The notes beneath the pieces are model-generated. The model was not told where the DNA came from. It saw only the letters and a list, made by a program, of their open reading frames with translations, and searched no databases. The position numbers and the translations under genes are program-made. A DNA stretch of 64,000 nt, taken from Streptomyces sp. TS71-3 (GTDB lineage Bacteria > Actinomycetota > Actinomycetes > Streptomycetales > Streptomycetaceae). This document shows positions 24,677 through 32,728 of the stretch, in pieces. The stretch is from assembly GCF_018327685.1 (NCBI RefSeq), contig NZ_BNEL01000001.1, positions 1,984,001-2,048,000 of the forward strand, read 5' to 3'. Numbering within the stretch: the stretch's first letter is position 1; the number at the start of each line of letters is the position of its first letter.

Positions 24677-26749
24677 TCACTCGGACTGCTGCGCCTGGAT
24701 CGCCGTGATGGCGACCGTGTTGACGATGTCGCCGACCAGGGCGCCCCGCGAGAGGTCGTTGACGGGCTTGCGCAGCCCCTGGAGGACCGGGCCGACGGCG
24801 ACGGCGCCCGCGGAGCGCTGGACGGCCTTGTAGGTGTTGTTGCCGGTGTTGAGGTCCGGGAAGATCAGCACGTTCGCGCGGCCCGCGACCTCGGACAGCG
24901 GCAGCTTCGCCGCCGCCACCGTAGGCTCCACCGCCGCGTCGTACTGGATCGGCCCCTCCGTGCTCAGGTCGGGCCGCCGCGCGTGCACCAGCTCGGTGGC
25001 CGCCCGCACCTTGTCGACGTCCGCGCCGGTCCCGGAGGTGCCGGTGGAGTACGACAGCATCGCGATCCGCGGCTCCACCCCGAACCGCTCGGCGGTGGCC
25101 GCCGACTGGATGGCGATGTCGGCGAGCTGCTCGGCGTCCGGGTCCGGGTTCACCGCGCAGTCGCCGTAGACGAGCACGGTGTCCGCCAGGCACATGAAGA
25201 ACACCGAGGAGACGATCGAGGCGTCCGGGCGGGTCTTGATGATCTCGAACGCCGGCCGGATGGTCGCCGCGGTGGAGTGCACGGACCCGGAGACCATGCC
25301 GTCCGCGAAGCCCTGCTCGACCATCAGGGTGCCGAAGTAGTTCACGTCCGCCACCACGTCGTACGCCAGCTCCTTGCTGACACCCCGGTGGGCGCGCAGC
25401 TGCGCGTACCGCTCGGCGAACCGCTCGCGCAGGTCGGACGTGGCCGGGTCGACGAGCCGGGCGTCCGCGAGGTCGATGCCGAGGTCGGCGGCGCGCTTGC
25501 GGATCTGGTCCAGGGGGCCGAGCAGCGTCAGCTCGCAGACCCCGCGGCGCAGCAGCACCTCCGCGGCGCGCAGGATGCGCTCCTCGGTGCCCTCCGGCAG
25601 CACCACCCGGCGGGGGACCGCGCGCGCCTGCTCCAGCAGCCGGTTCTCGAACATCATCGGGGTGACGCGGGTGCTGCTGGGCGCGGAGATCAGGTCGAGC
25701 AGCGCGCCGCCGTCGGTGAACCGCTCGAAGAGCCCGAGGGCGGTCTCCGCCTTGCGGGGCGTGGCCGCGCTCAGCTTGCCCTCCAGCACCTGGAGCCGGG
25801 TGGCGGTCGGGAAGGTGTTGCCTTCCACCGATATCACCGGCGTGCCGGGGGCGAGCCGGGCCGCCAGCGCCAGGATCTCCTTGCCGGGCCGCTCGCCCAG
25901 CGTGAGCAGCACCCCCGCGATGGGCGGCGTGCTCGCGCTGTGCGCCGCGAGCGCCCCGACCACCAGGTCGGCCCGGTCGCCCGGGGTGACGACGAGGCAG
26001 CCTGGCGTGAGCGCGGCGAGCAGGTTCGGCAGCATCGCGCCGCCGATCACGAAGTCCATGGCGTCCCGGGACAGGCCCCCCTCGTCGCCGAGCAGCACGG
26101 TGCCGTCCAGCGCCTGGCCGATCTGCGCCACCGTGGGCGCGGCGAGCGACGGCTCGTCCGGCAGCACGTGGCACGGCACCGGAAGGCGCTCGGCGAGCTC
26201 CGCGGCGACCGCGTCCCGGTCCGAGGCCGCCACCCGGTTCACGTACACCGCGGCGATCTCGCAGCCGAGGCTCTGGTAGGCCCTGAACGCGTTGCGGGCC
26301 TCCGCCGCCACGGATCCGTCGGCCTGCCCCCGGCCGCCGACCACGGTCAGCACGGGCGCCCCGAACTCGTTGGCAAGACGGGCGTTGAGGGCCAGCTCGT
26401 CGGGGAGCTGGGTGTCCGCGTAGTCGGTGCCCAGCACCAGCACGGCCTCGTAGTCCCGGGCCACCTCGGTGAAGCGCTCGACGAGCCGGGAGACCAGCTC
26501 GTCGGTGCCCAGCTCGGCCTGGACGGCGGACGCTTCCCGGTAGTCCATGCCGAAGGCGGTGGCCGGGTCCTGCGCCAGGCGGTAGCGGACCCGCAGCAGG
26601 TCGAAGAGGCGGTCGGGGGCCTCGTGCAGCAGCGGCCGGAAGACCCCCACGCGGTCCACCCGCCGGGTCAGCAACTCCATGACCCCCAGCTCGACGACCT
26701 GCCGGCCGTCGCCGCGTTCGATCCCGGTCACGTACACGCTGCGCGTCAC
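24677..26749 (-). CDS. pta: Phosphate acetyltransferase, long three-domain form
   Basis: A 690-residue enzyme interconverting acetyl-CoA + phosphate and acetyl phosphate + CoA. Domains: an N-terminal P-loop-NTPase-like regulatory domain (residues 1 to about 200) whose Walker A is degenerate ('VTGIERGDGRQVVELGVM'); a DRTGG domain (about 210-330, 'GDRADLVVGALAAHSASTPPIAGVLLT'); and the catalytic PTA_PTB domain (about 370-685, 'ENRLLEQARAVPRRVVLPEGTEERILRAAEVL', 'FADGMVSGSVHSTAATIRPAFEIIKT', 'DLNTGNNTYKAVQRSAGA'). The long form is usually allosterically regulated. It starts at GTG 26749 and is followed by ackA. It diverges from pfkA across a 366-bp gap. Confidence 0.95.
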   Translation of the reverse strand: MTRSVYVTGIERGDGRQVVELGVMELLTRRVDRVGVFRPLLHEAPDRLFDLLRVRYRLAQDPATAFGMDYREASAVQAELGTDELVSRLVERFTEVARDYEAVLVLGTDYADTQLPDELALNARLANEFGAPVLTVVGGRGQADGSVAAEARNAFRAYQSLGCEIAAVYVNRVAASDRDAVAAELAERLPVPCHVLPDEPSLAAPTVAQIGQALDGTVLLGDEGGLSRDAMDFVIGGAMLPNLLAALTPGCLVVTPGDRADLVVGALAAHSASTPPIAGVLLTLGERPGKEILALAARLAPGTPVISVEGNTFPTATRLQVLEGKLSAATPRKAETALGLFERFTDGGALLDLISAPSSTRVTPMMFENRLLEQARAVPRRVVLPEGTEERILRAAEVLLRRGVCELTLLGPLDQIRKRAADLGIDLADARLVDPATSDLRERFAERYAQLRAHRGVSKELAYDVVADVNYFGTLMVEQGFADGMVSGSVHSTAATIRPAFEIIKTRPDASIVSSVFFMCLADTVLVYGDCAVNPDPDAEQLADIAIQSAATAERFGVEPRIAMLSYSTGTSGTGADVDKVRAATELVHARRPDLSTEGPIQYDAAVEPTVAAAKLPLSEVAGRANVLIFPDLNTGNNTYKAVQRSAGAVAVGPVLQGLRKPVNDLSRGALVGDIVNTVAITAIQAQQSE

Positions 26750-26973
26750 GCGAGCTCTCCGTTTCCCCGGCCCTCATCGGCCGTTCTCTGGCTGTCTGGC
26801 TGCCCTGGAACCGTCCCACCGGGCCACTCGGTGACGCCCCCGGTTCGCGGAGTCGTCACCGGACGGACCCGCCCGTGTCGCCCGCGGGGGACAGAGTTCA
26901 CACGAGAACGGGGTGGTGGCTCCGGCGGGGGCGTGGCCGCATGCTGCACGAGCCGTTGTGAGCAAACGCCCCC

Positions 26974-27002
26974 TTGACAATATCGTGCCAGATGAGTAGG
27001 GG
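26974..27002 (+). promoter_or_regulatory. Candidate pfkA promoter
   Basis: TTGACA at 26974-26979 is followed after a 17-bp spacer by TAGGGG. The -35 is a perfect consensus and the -10 is poor. It sits about 115 bp before pfkA in the 366-bp divergent pta/pfkA gap, where nothing else stands out. Confidence 0.35.
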
Positions 27003-27115
27003 ACCCGGTGGCAAGGTTCTGCCGGTACCGGGCGGATCCGGCGTACGTCACTTGCAGGACGTGAAACAATCGGATCGACACACGAACGGACGCAGGGAGC
27101 AGGAGAGACAGCACG

Positions 27116-28141
27116 ATGCGTATCGGAGTTCTCACCGCCGGCGGCGACTGTCCGGGCCTGAACGCAGTGATCCGGTCGATCGTGCACCGCGCCGTGGTGC
27201 ACTACGGCGACGAGGTGATCGGCTTCGGGGACGGCTTCGCCGGCCTGCTGGAGAGCCGCTACCGGACGCTCGACCTGGACGACGTCAGCGGCATCCTCGC
27301 CCGCGGCGGCACCGTCCTCGGCTCCTCGCGCCTCGCCCGCGACCGGTTCCGCGCGGCCTGTGAGAACGCCCGGCAGATGGCCACCGAGATCGGCTTCGAC
27401 GTGCTGATCCCGATCGGCGGCGAGGGCACCCTGACCGCCGCGCGGATGCTCTCCGACGCCGGCCTGCCCGTCGTGGGCGTGCCCAAGACCATCGACAACG
27501 ACATCTCGTCCACCGACCGCACCTTCGGCTTCGACACCGCGGTCGGCGTCGCCACCGAGGCCATGGACCGGCTGAAGACCACCGCCGAGTCCCACCAGCG
27601 CGTGATGGTCGTCGAGGTCATGGGCCGGCACGCGGGCTGGATCGCCCTGGAGTCCGGCATGGCCGGCGGCGCGCACGGCATCTGCCTGCCCGAGCGGCCC
27701 TTCGACCCGGCCCACCTGGTCAAGATGGTCGAGGAGCGGTTCGACCGGGGCAAGAAGTTCGCGGTCATCTGCGTCGCCGAGGGCGCCCACCCCGTCGAGG
27801 GCACGATGGACTACGAGAAGGGCGAGATCGACCAGTACGGTCACGAGCGCTTCCAGGGCATCGGCACGGCCCTCGCCTTCGAGCTGGCCCGCCGCCTCGG
27901 CAAGGAGGCCAAGCCGGTCATCCTCGGCCACGTGCAGCGCGGCGGCACCCCCACGGCGTACGACAGGGTACTCGCCACCCGCTTCGGTTGGCACGCGGTG
28001 GAGGCCGCGCACCGGGGCGACTACGGCCGCATGACGGCGCTGCGCGGCACGGACATCGTGATGGTGCGGCTTGCTGACGCGGTGACCGAGCTGAAGACCG
28101 TGCCGGTCGATCGCATGGACGAGACGGAATCGGTGTTCTGA
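27116..28141 (+). CDS. pfkA: ATP-dependent 6-phosphofructokinase
   Basis: A 341-residue enzyme phosphorylating fructose 6-phosphate to the 1,6-bisphosphate. Motifs: 'GVLTAGGDCPGLNAVIR' at the start, 'LIPIGGEGTLTAARM', 'GVPKTIDNDI' with the catalytic Asp, 'VVEVMGRHAGWIA', and 'ILGHVQRGGTPTAYDR'. The phosphoryl-donor position 104 is Gly (Asp in pyrophosphate enzymes), predicting ATP use. Position 124 is Lys, the PPi-like residue, a mixed pattern known in actinobacteria. Glu replaces the usual Asp at 103. The start ATG 27116 has GGAGAG upstream. Streptomyces carry several pfk genes; I recall this locus as the pfkA2 type. Confidence 0.95.
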   Translation: MRIGVLTAGGDCPGLNAVIRSIVHRAVVHYGDEVIGFGDGFAGLLESRYRTLDLDDVSGILARGGTVLGSSRLARDRFRAACENARQMATEIGFDVLIPIGGEGTLTAARMLSDAGLPVVGVPKTIDNDISSTDRTFGFDTAVGVATEAMDRLKTTAESHQRVMVVEVMGRHAGWIALESGMAGGAHGICLPERPFDPAHLVKMVEERFDRGKKFAVICVAEGAHPVEGTMDYEKGEIDQYGHERFQGIGTALAFELARRLGKEAKPVILGHVQRGGTPTAYDRVLATRFGWHAVEAAHRGDYGRMTALRGTDIVMVRLADAVTELKTVPVDRMDETESVF

Positions 28142-28269
28142 CCGTCACCCCCCTCCGCCTGCGGCGGGCTGCCGGGGCCGAGCCCCCTGCGGTCTCCTCC
28201 GCGGCCTCCGGCCGGTGGGGTTGTTCGCGCCGCTGATCGGGGCGCAGCCACGTCTTTCAGGGTCCGATA

Positions 28270-28585
28270 TGTGGGCGGAGGAACCGAGCAGCTGGCGGCG
28301 GATGCGGATGCCGCAACCATCGATCGAGGGCCCCAGGCGGTGACCTCCGGGCGCGGTTCACCTGACCGAACCATCGCAACAAGAAGCACTTGGTCAAGCT
28401 CTGCCCGAGGCCGGCCTGTCAAAGTACGCCGCACCCTGGGCTTGCTGTGCGACGCGATCCGCGAGGGGCTTCTGACGATTCCGCTGGTGTCCGCACTGGC
28501 AGACGATCTACTCAAGAGCCGGTACCGTCTCCCTTTCGAGCCAGGTGGCTTTGCCGAATGGTGCGATCGGGAGAGGCTCTTCTGA
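28270..28585 (+). pseudogene. Frameshifted remnant of a PIN-like protein
   Basis: Two adjacent frames together resemble the C-terminus of a PIN-domain-like protein. 'NHRNKKHLVKLCPRPA' is read from about 28369, and 'RRTLGLLCDAIREGLLTIPLVSALADDLLKSRYRLPFEPGGFAEWCDRERLF' follows one frame away, ending at TGA 28585. A TGA at 28363 interrupts the first frame upstream, and I find no convincing N-terminal half. A chain of this type ('...KHLVxLCP...GTLGLLCDA...') is familiar from Streptomyces PIN-like proteins, but the match is from memory. The gap between pfkA and the next gene therefore holds a decayed gene rather than nothing. Confidence 0.5.
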
Positions 28586-28760
28586 AGCGGCCTGTGCGCG
28601 GTGCCGCACGGCTGGATCGGAGCGAGAAAACTGCCGCGTGGCGCTGACCAGGAAAATCAGCACCGCACGACTACGCTCGGTCAGGCATATACCCTGGTCA
28701 GGCCAGGGAAGGCGGACGGGGAACGGCGGACGCGTCCCTCGGGAGGCGGTGCTTGACTCG

Positions 28761-29624
28761 ATGGCCCCACGGCTGGGTGTGAACATGCCCAACTTCGGTC
28801 CCGGCACCAGCCGGGCACGGCTCGCGGACTGGGCCGACCTCACGGAGGACCTCGGCTACGACCTGCTGATGACGTCGGACCACCTGGTCATCACGCCGGA
28901 CGTGGCGGAGCAGTACCCCGCCCCCTTCTTCGAGCCGCTGACGACGCTCGCCTGGCTCGCCGGCCGCAACGAGCGGCTGGTGCTGGGCACGACGGTCCTG
29001 ATACTGCCCTACCGCCACCCGCTCCAGGTGGCACGCGTTGCGGCCAACCTGGCTGAGCTGTCCGGGGGCCGTTTCGTCCTCGGCGTCGGCATCGGCTGGG
29101 CCAAGCAGGAGTTCGCCGTGCTGGGCGTCGACCACGGCCGCCGAGGGGCGCTGAGCGACGAGTACCTGGCCACGATCCGCCGCACCTGGCGCGAGACCCC
29201 GGAGTTCCGGGACGGCGCCCGCGTCCCGGTCTGGGTGGGCGGCAACAGCGCCGCCGGCCGGCGCCGGGCCGTGCGGTTCGGTGACGCCTGGCATCCGATC
29301 AACCTGCCGTTGGACGGCCTGCGCCACGGTCTGGACGCGCTCAGGCAGGCCGCGGACCAGGAGGACCGCCCGATGCCCGCCTTCGCGCCCCGCCTGGCGC
29401 TGCGCATCACCGACCGCCCGGTGGACGGCGCCGACCGCCCCGCCGGCACCGGCACCGAGGACCAGGTCCGGGACGACCTCGTGGAGCTGACCAGGCTCGG
29501 CGCCGAGAGCATCGTCTTCGACACCTTCACCGGTGACATGGCGGAGATCGCCGACCCCCAGCCGGCCTGGCGGCAGCTACGTGCCATCGCCGGGCTCCGC
29601 GGCGCCCTGACGGCCGGTTCCTGA
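28761..29624 (+). CDS. LLM-class F420-dependent oxidoreductase
   Basis: A 287-residue TIM-barrel flavin/F420 enzyme of the luciferase-like family. It shows 'RLGVNMPNFGPGTSRARLADWADLTEDLGYDLLMTSDHLV', 'LVLGTTVLILPYRHPLQVARVAANLAELSGGRFVLGVGIGW' and 'VPVWVGGNSAAGRRRAVRFGDAWHP', the cofactor-binding strands of the F420 branch. The substrate is not deducible. ATG 28761 matches the conserved start; GTG 28749 in frame is an alternative, with GGGAGG at 28741 badly spaced for both. It stands alone between a pseudogene and a DUF5753 regulator. Confidence 0.87.
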   Translation: MAPRLGVNMPNFGPGTSRARLADWADLTEDLGYDLLMTSDHLVITPDVAEQYPAPFFEPLTTLAWLAGRNERLVLGTTVLILPYRHPLQVARVAANLAELSGGRFVLGVGIGWAKQEFAVLGVDHGRRGALSDEYLATIRRTWRETPEFRDGARVPVWVGGNSAAGRRRAVRFGDAWHPINLPLDGLRHGLDALRQAADQEDRPMPAFAPRLALRITDRPVDGADRPAGTGTEDQVRDDLVELTRLGAESIVFDTFTGDMAEIADPQPAWRQLRAIAGLRGALTAGS

Positions 29625-29768
29625 CACCGCGCGCCCGGCGCGTACCTCCCGTCCGCGTACGCGGGCGGCCGTCGGACCGTACGCGATGTCTTTCGTGACC
29701 CTCTTCCACGCGGAGCTGTTAATAACACAGCACTGGATGTGTTCCGTGGACACGGGAGGGAGTCGGCG

Positions 29769-30635
29769 ATGACCGAGGAGACCGGCGAGACGGGGAGTTC
29801 GGGCGGGTCGGGTGGTTCGGGTTACGTCGAGCCCGAGCCGTCGGACAGCCTGCGGACCTTCGGGGCGGTGGTCCAGGGGTTACGCGAGCACGCGGGGCTC
29901 AGCCGGGCCGAGTTCGGGGAACGGGTGCGGTTCTCCAAGCACACGGTGGCATCCATCGAGCAGGGGCGGCGGATGCCCGACCCCGACTTCGTCGAGCTGG
30001 CGGAGGACGCGACCGGTAACACGGGTGCGTTGCGGCGCGGGGCGCAGCATATTTGCCGGAAGCCGGGGTTGGCGGCGTGGTTCCGGCTCTGGGCACGCAT
30101 GGAGGCTGAGGCGATCAGTCTGTATACGTACGAGTGCCGGGTGGTTCCTGGGCTGTTGCAGACTGCGGCATACGCAAGGGCGCTGTTCCGGAACCAGGTT
30201 CCGGCGCTGGACGATGACCAGATCGAGGCTCAGTTGACTGCGCGACTGGAGCGACAAGCCCTTCTCCGGGGGCGAACGAACACAGCGTTCGGCTTCATCG
30301 TCGAAGAGCACCTATTGCAACGGCACACGGGCGGTCGAGAGGTGACGCGAGATCTGATCGATCACATCCTGGAGATCAGCAAGTTGCGGCACATTGAGAT
30401 CCAGGTCATGCCCGTGCATTGTGAGACTCATGCTGGCCTCGACGGCCCCATGCAACTGCTGGAGACTCCGGACCATCGGTGGTTCGCCTACAACGAGGGC
30501 CAACGTGGCGGCTTGCTCATCTCCGATCCCAAAGAGATCAGTGTGCTTCAGAAGCGATACGCGAGGATGCGCTCACAGGCCCTCAGCCTGGAGGATTCTG
30601 TACGTCTACTGGAGCAGATGAAGGGAGCGCTGTGA
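29769..30635 (+). CDS. XRE/Scr1-family regulator with DUF5753
   Basis: A 288-residue DNA-binding protein. After a short Gly/Ser linker, an XRE helix-turn-helix spans about residues 25-80 ('VVQGLREHAGLSRAEFGERVRFSKHTVASIEQGRRMP'). DUF5753 (about 100-280) follows, 'YECRVVPGLLQTAAYARALF', 'LTARLERQALLRG', 'FIVEEHLLQR', 'IQVMPVHCETHAGLDGP'. Streptomyces have dozens of these, almost always paired with a small DUF397 protein, as here; they behave like regulator/anti-regulator or antitoxin-like pairs. ATG 29769 has GGGAGGGAG upstream, and the stop overlaps the DUF397 start (GTGA). Confidence 0.92.
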   Translation: MTEETGETGSSGGSGGSGYVEPEPSDSLRTFGAVVQGLREHAGLSRAEFGERVRFSKHTVASIEQGRRMPDPDFVELAEDATGNTGALRRGAQHICRKPGLAAWFRLWARMEAEAISLYTYECRVVPGLLQTAAYARALFRNQVPALDDDQIEAQLTARLERQALLRGRTNTAFGFIVEEHLLQRHTGGREVTRDLIDHILEISKLRHIEIQVMPVHCETHAGLDGPMQLLETPDHRWFAYNEGQRGGLLISDPKEISVLQKRYARMRSQALSLEDSVRLLEQMKGAL

Positions 30636-30904
30636 GCGCCACCGGACTGAGCTGGTACAAGTCCACCTACAGCAGCAGCGGAGACGGCGACTGCGTCGAA
30701 GTCGCCCTCACTTGGCACAAGTCCACATACAGCAGCGGCGGTGACGGCGACTGCCTGGAGATAGCCACCTGCCCCACCACCGTCCACATCCGCGACTCGA
30801 AGGACAAGCGGGGCCCCCACCTCACCCTCACCCCCACGGCGTGGGAGACCTTCCTCCCGTACGCCGCAGGGGTGGCCGGAGGCACCGGCAGCGTCAACCC
30901 TTGA
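30632..30904 (+). CDS. DUF397 protein with duplicated N-terminal motif
   Basis: A 90-residue small acidic protein. The DUF397 motif 'W-KSTYS-GDGDC-E-A ... HIRDSKDKRGPHLTLTPTAWETF' is complete, but its first half occurs twice: 'LSWYKSTYSSSGDGDCVEVA' then 'LTWHKSTYSSGGDGDCLEIA'. Usual family members are near 60-70 residues with one copy. The repeats are also close at DNA level, indicating a recent tandem duplication. It is translationally coupled to the DUF5753 regulator and probably binds it. Its last 11 bp overlap the convergent permease gene. Confidence 0.9.
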   Translation: MSATGLSWYKSTYSSSGDGDCVEVALTWHKSTYSSGGDGDCLEIATCPTTVHIRDSKDKRGPHLTLTPTAWETFLPYAAGVAGGTGSVNP

Positions 30905-31820
30905 CCGCACCGCCGAGTGCGAAACCGCCGCCGAGCCGCCGTGCGATCAGCACGTACAGCAGGATCACCGGCACCGAGTACAGCATCGAGAACGCGGCGA
31001 GCTGGCCGTAGACGACCTGGCCGTGGTTGCCGAAGAAGGTGAAGATCGAGACGGAGGCGGGGAGCTGGTCCGGGGTGAGCAGCAGCATGAAGGGGACGAA
31101 GAAGTTGCCCCACATCATGATGAAGCTGTAGATCGTCACGACGGTCAGCCCCGGACCCATCAGCGGCAGCACCACCCGCATCAGGGTCTGGAGCCCGGAC
31201 GCACCGTCCGTCCAGGCGGCCTCCTCCAGCACCATCGGCACGCCGTCCATGAAGTTCTTCATGAGCCAGATGGCGAACGGCAGTTGGGAGGCGGCGAGGA
31301 AGAACGCCGTGCCGGACATCGTGTCGATCAGGTTCACCTGCACGAAGAGCCCGTAGACAGGCACCATCACGGCGGTGATCGGCAGGCAGGTGGAGAACAG
31401 GATCGTCAGCATGTACGGGCGGGCGAACCGGCTGCGGTAGCGGGAGAGCGGATACGCGGCGAGGGCCGCGCAGACCACCGTCAGCAGCGTCGCGCCGCCG
31501 CACAGGATCAGGCTGTTCAGCATCGGCGTGAAGGTGATCTCGTCCGTCAGCACCGCCGAGAAGTTCCCGAACGACGGCGACGAGGGCAGCTTGACCCGCA
31601 GGCCCGCCTGGGTGTCGACGGACGAGAGCACCAGCCAGATCAGCGGCAGCGCGAAGGCCACCGCGACGACCAGCAGCGCGACCGTCGCGGCGATCCTGGC
31701 GCGGGTCTCCTGGCGGACCGGAGTCGTCCGGCGGACACGCGCGGGACGGGGGGACGGCGTGGCGCCCGGCGGTCGCTCGGGGGTCGCGACGGGCGCGGGG
31801 GACGCGGAGGAACGGGACAC
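30894..31820 (-). CDS. Carbohydrate ABC transporter permease (MalG-type)
   Basis: A 308-residue inner-membrane permease with six predicted segments and the cytoplasmic EAA loop 'LEEAAWTDGASGLQTLMRVVLPLMGPGL' near residue 200, where the ATPase docks. The N-terminal 35 residues are Pro/Arg-rich. GTG 31820 is chosen because GGAGGT lies 9 bases upstream; GTG 31829, which overlaps the preceding gene, has it directly abutting. It is last of a three-gene importer operon. No ATPase is encoded, as is usual in Streptomyces where a shared MsiK-type ATPase serves many sugar importers. Confidence 0.92.
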   Translation of the reverse strand: MSRSSASPAPVATPERPPGATPSPRPARVRRTTPVRQETRARIAATVALLVVAVAFALPLIWLVLSSVDTQAGLRVKLPSSPSFGNFSAVLTDEITFTPMLNSLILCGGATLLTVVCAALAAYPLSRYRSRFARPYMLTILFSTCLPITAVMVPVYGLFVQVNLIDTMSGTAFFLAASQLPFAIWLMKNFMDGVPMVLEEAAWTDGASGLQTLMRVVLPLMGPGLTVVTIYSFIMMWGNFFVPFMLLLTPDQLPASVSIFTFFGNHGQVVYGQLAAFSMLYSVPVILLYVLIARRLGGGFALGGAVKG

Positions 31821-31825
31821 GGTAC

Positions 31826-32728
31826 TCACACCTCCGCTCGGACGAGACGCAGGTACACGGCCGAGAACAGCGCCCCGACCACCAGCAGCACCAGCGCGAT
31901 GGCGGTGCCGTAGCCGATCAGGCTCTTGTTGAACGCCTCGTCGTACATCATCACCGGCAGCGTGGTGGACCGGGTGCCGGGACCGCCGCGCGTCATGCCC
32001 CAGACCAGGCCGAAGACGGAGAGGGTCTGGAGCGTGTTCAGCATCAGGTTGGTGCCGATGGACCTGCTGATCATCGGCAGCGTGACGTGCCAGATCCGCT
32101 GCCAGCCACGCGCGCCGTCCACCTCCGCGGCCTCGGTGATCTCCTGCGGCACGTCGTTGAGCGCCGCCGAGTAGATCAGCATGGAGAAGGCGGTGCCCCG
32201 CCAGACGTTGGCGAAGGACACCGCCATGATCGGCAGCGTGAACAGCCAGTTCTGGGAGGGCAGGTGGAGCCAGTCCAGGATGACGTTGAGCGTGCCCTCG
32301 CGGCGGAAGAAGGCGTACAGCAGGAACGCGGCCACGATCTCCGGCAGCACCCAGGCCGTGATGACCAGGGCGCCGGTGAGCGTGCGCACCCACTTCACCG
32401 ACTTCCGCATCAGCCCGGCGAGCACCAGGCCCAGGGTGTTCTGGCCGACGATCGAGGAGATGACGGTGAAGACCAGCGTCAGCCAGACCGCGTTGCGGAA
32501 CTCCGCGTCGGAGAAGGCGCGCTTGAAGTTGTCGAACCCGACGAAGCTGGTGTGCGAGGACCCGGTGAGCTGCATGTCGGTGAACGCCGCGTACACGCAG
32601 TAGGCGATCGGGGCCGCGAGGAACAGCAGGAGCATGGCCGTCGCCGGTGTGATGGGCAGCCAGCGGAGCAGCGGCGGTGCGCCCCGCCGGATCGTTCTTC
32701 CGGCGGGGCTGGGTAGCGCGCGGCTCAC
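31826..32728 (-). CDS. Sugar ABC transporter permease (MalF-type)
   Basis: A 300-residue permease with six segments. The first is 'PATAMLLLFLAAPIAYCVYAAF'. The EAA loop reads 'EITEAAEVDGARGWQRIWHVTLP' near residue 205. It pairs with the MalG-type permease to form the channel. GTG 32728 overlaps the stop of the binding-protein gene (GTGA), so translation is coupled. The substrate is set by the binding protein and is not known. Confidence 0.92.
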   Translation of the reverse strand: MSRALPSPAGRTIRRGAPPLLRWLPITPATAMLLLFLAAPIAYCVYAAFTDMQLTGSSHTSFVGFDNFKRAFSDAEFRNAVWLTLVFTVISSIVGQNTLGLVLAGLMRKSVKWVRTLTGALVITAWVLPEIVAAFLLYAFFRREGTLNVILDWLHLPSQNWLFTLPIMAVSFANVWRGTAFSMLIYSAALNDVPQEITEAAEVDGARGWQRIWHVTLPMISRSIGTNLMLNTLQTLSVFGLVWGMTRGGPGTRSTTLPVMMYDEAFNKSLIGYGTAIALVLLVVGALFSAVYLRLVRAEV

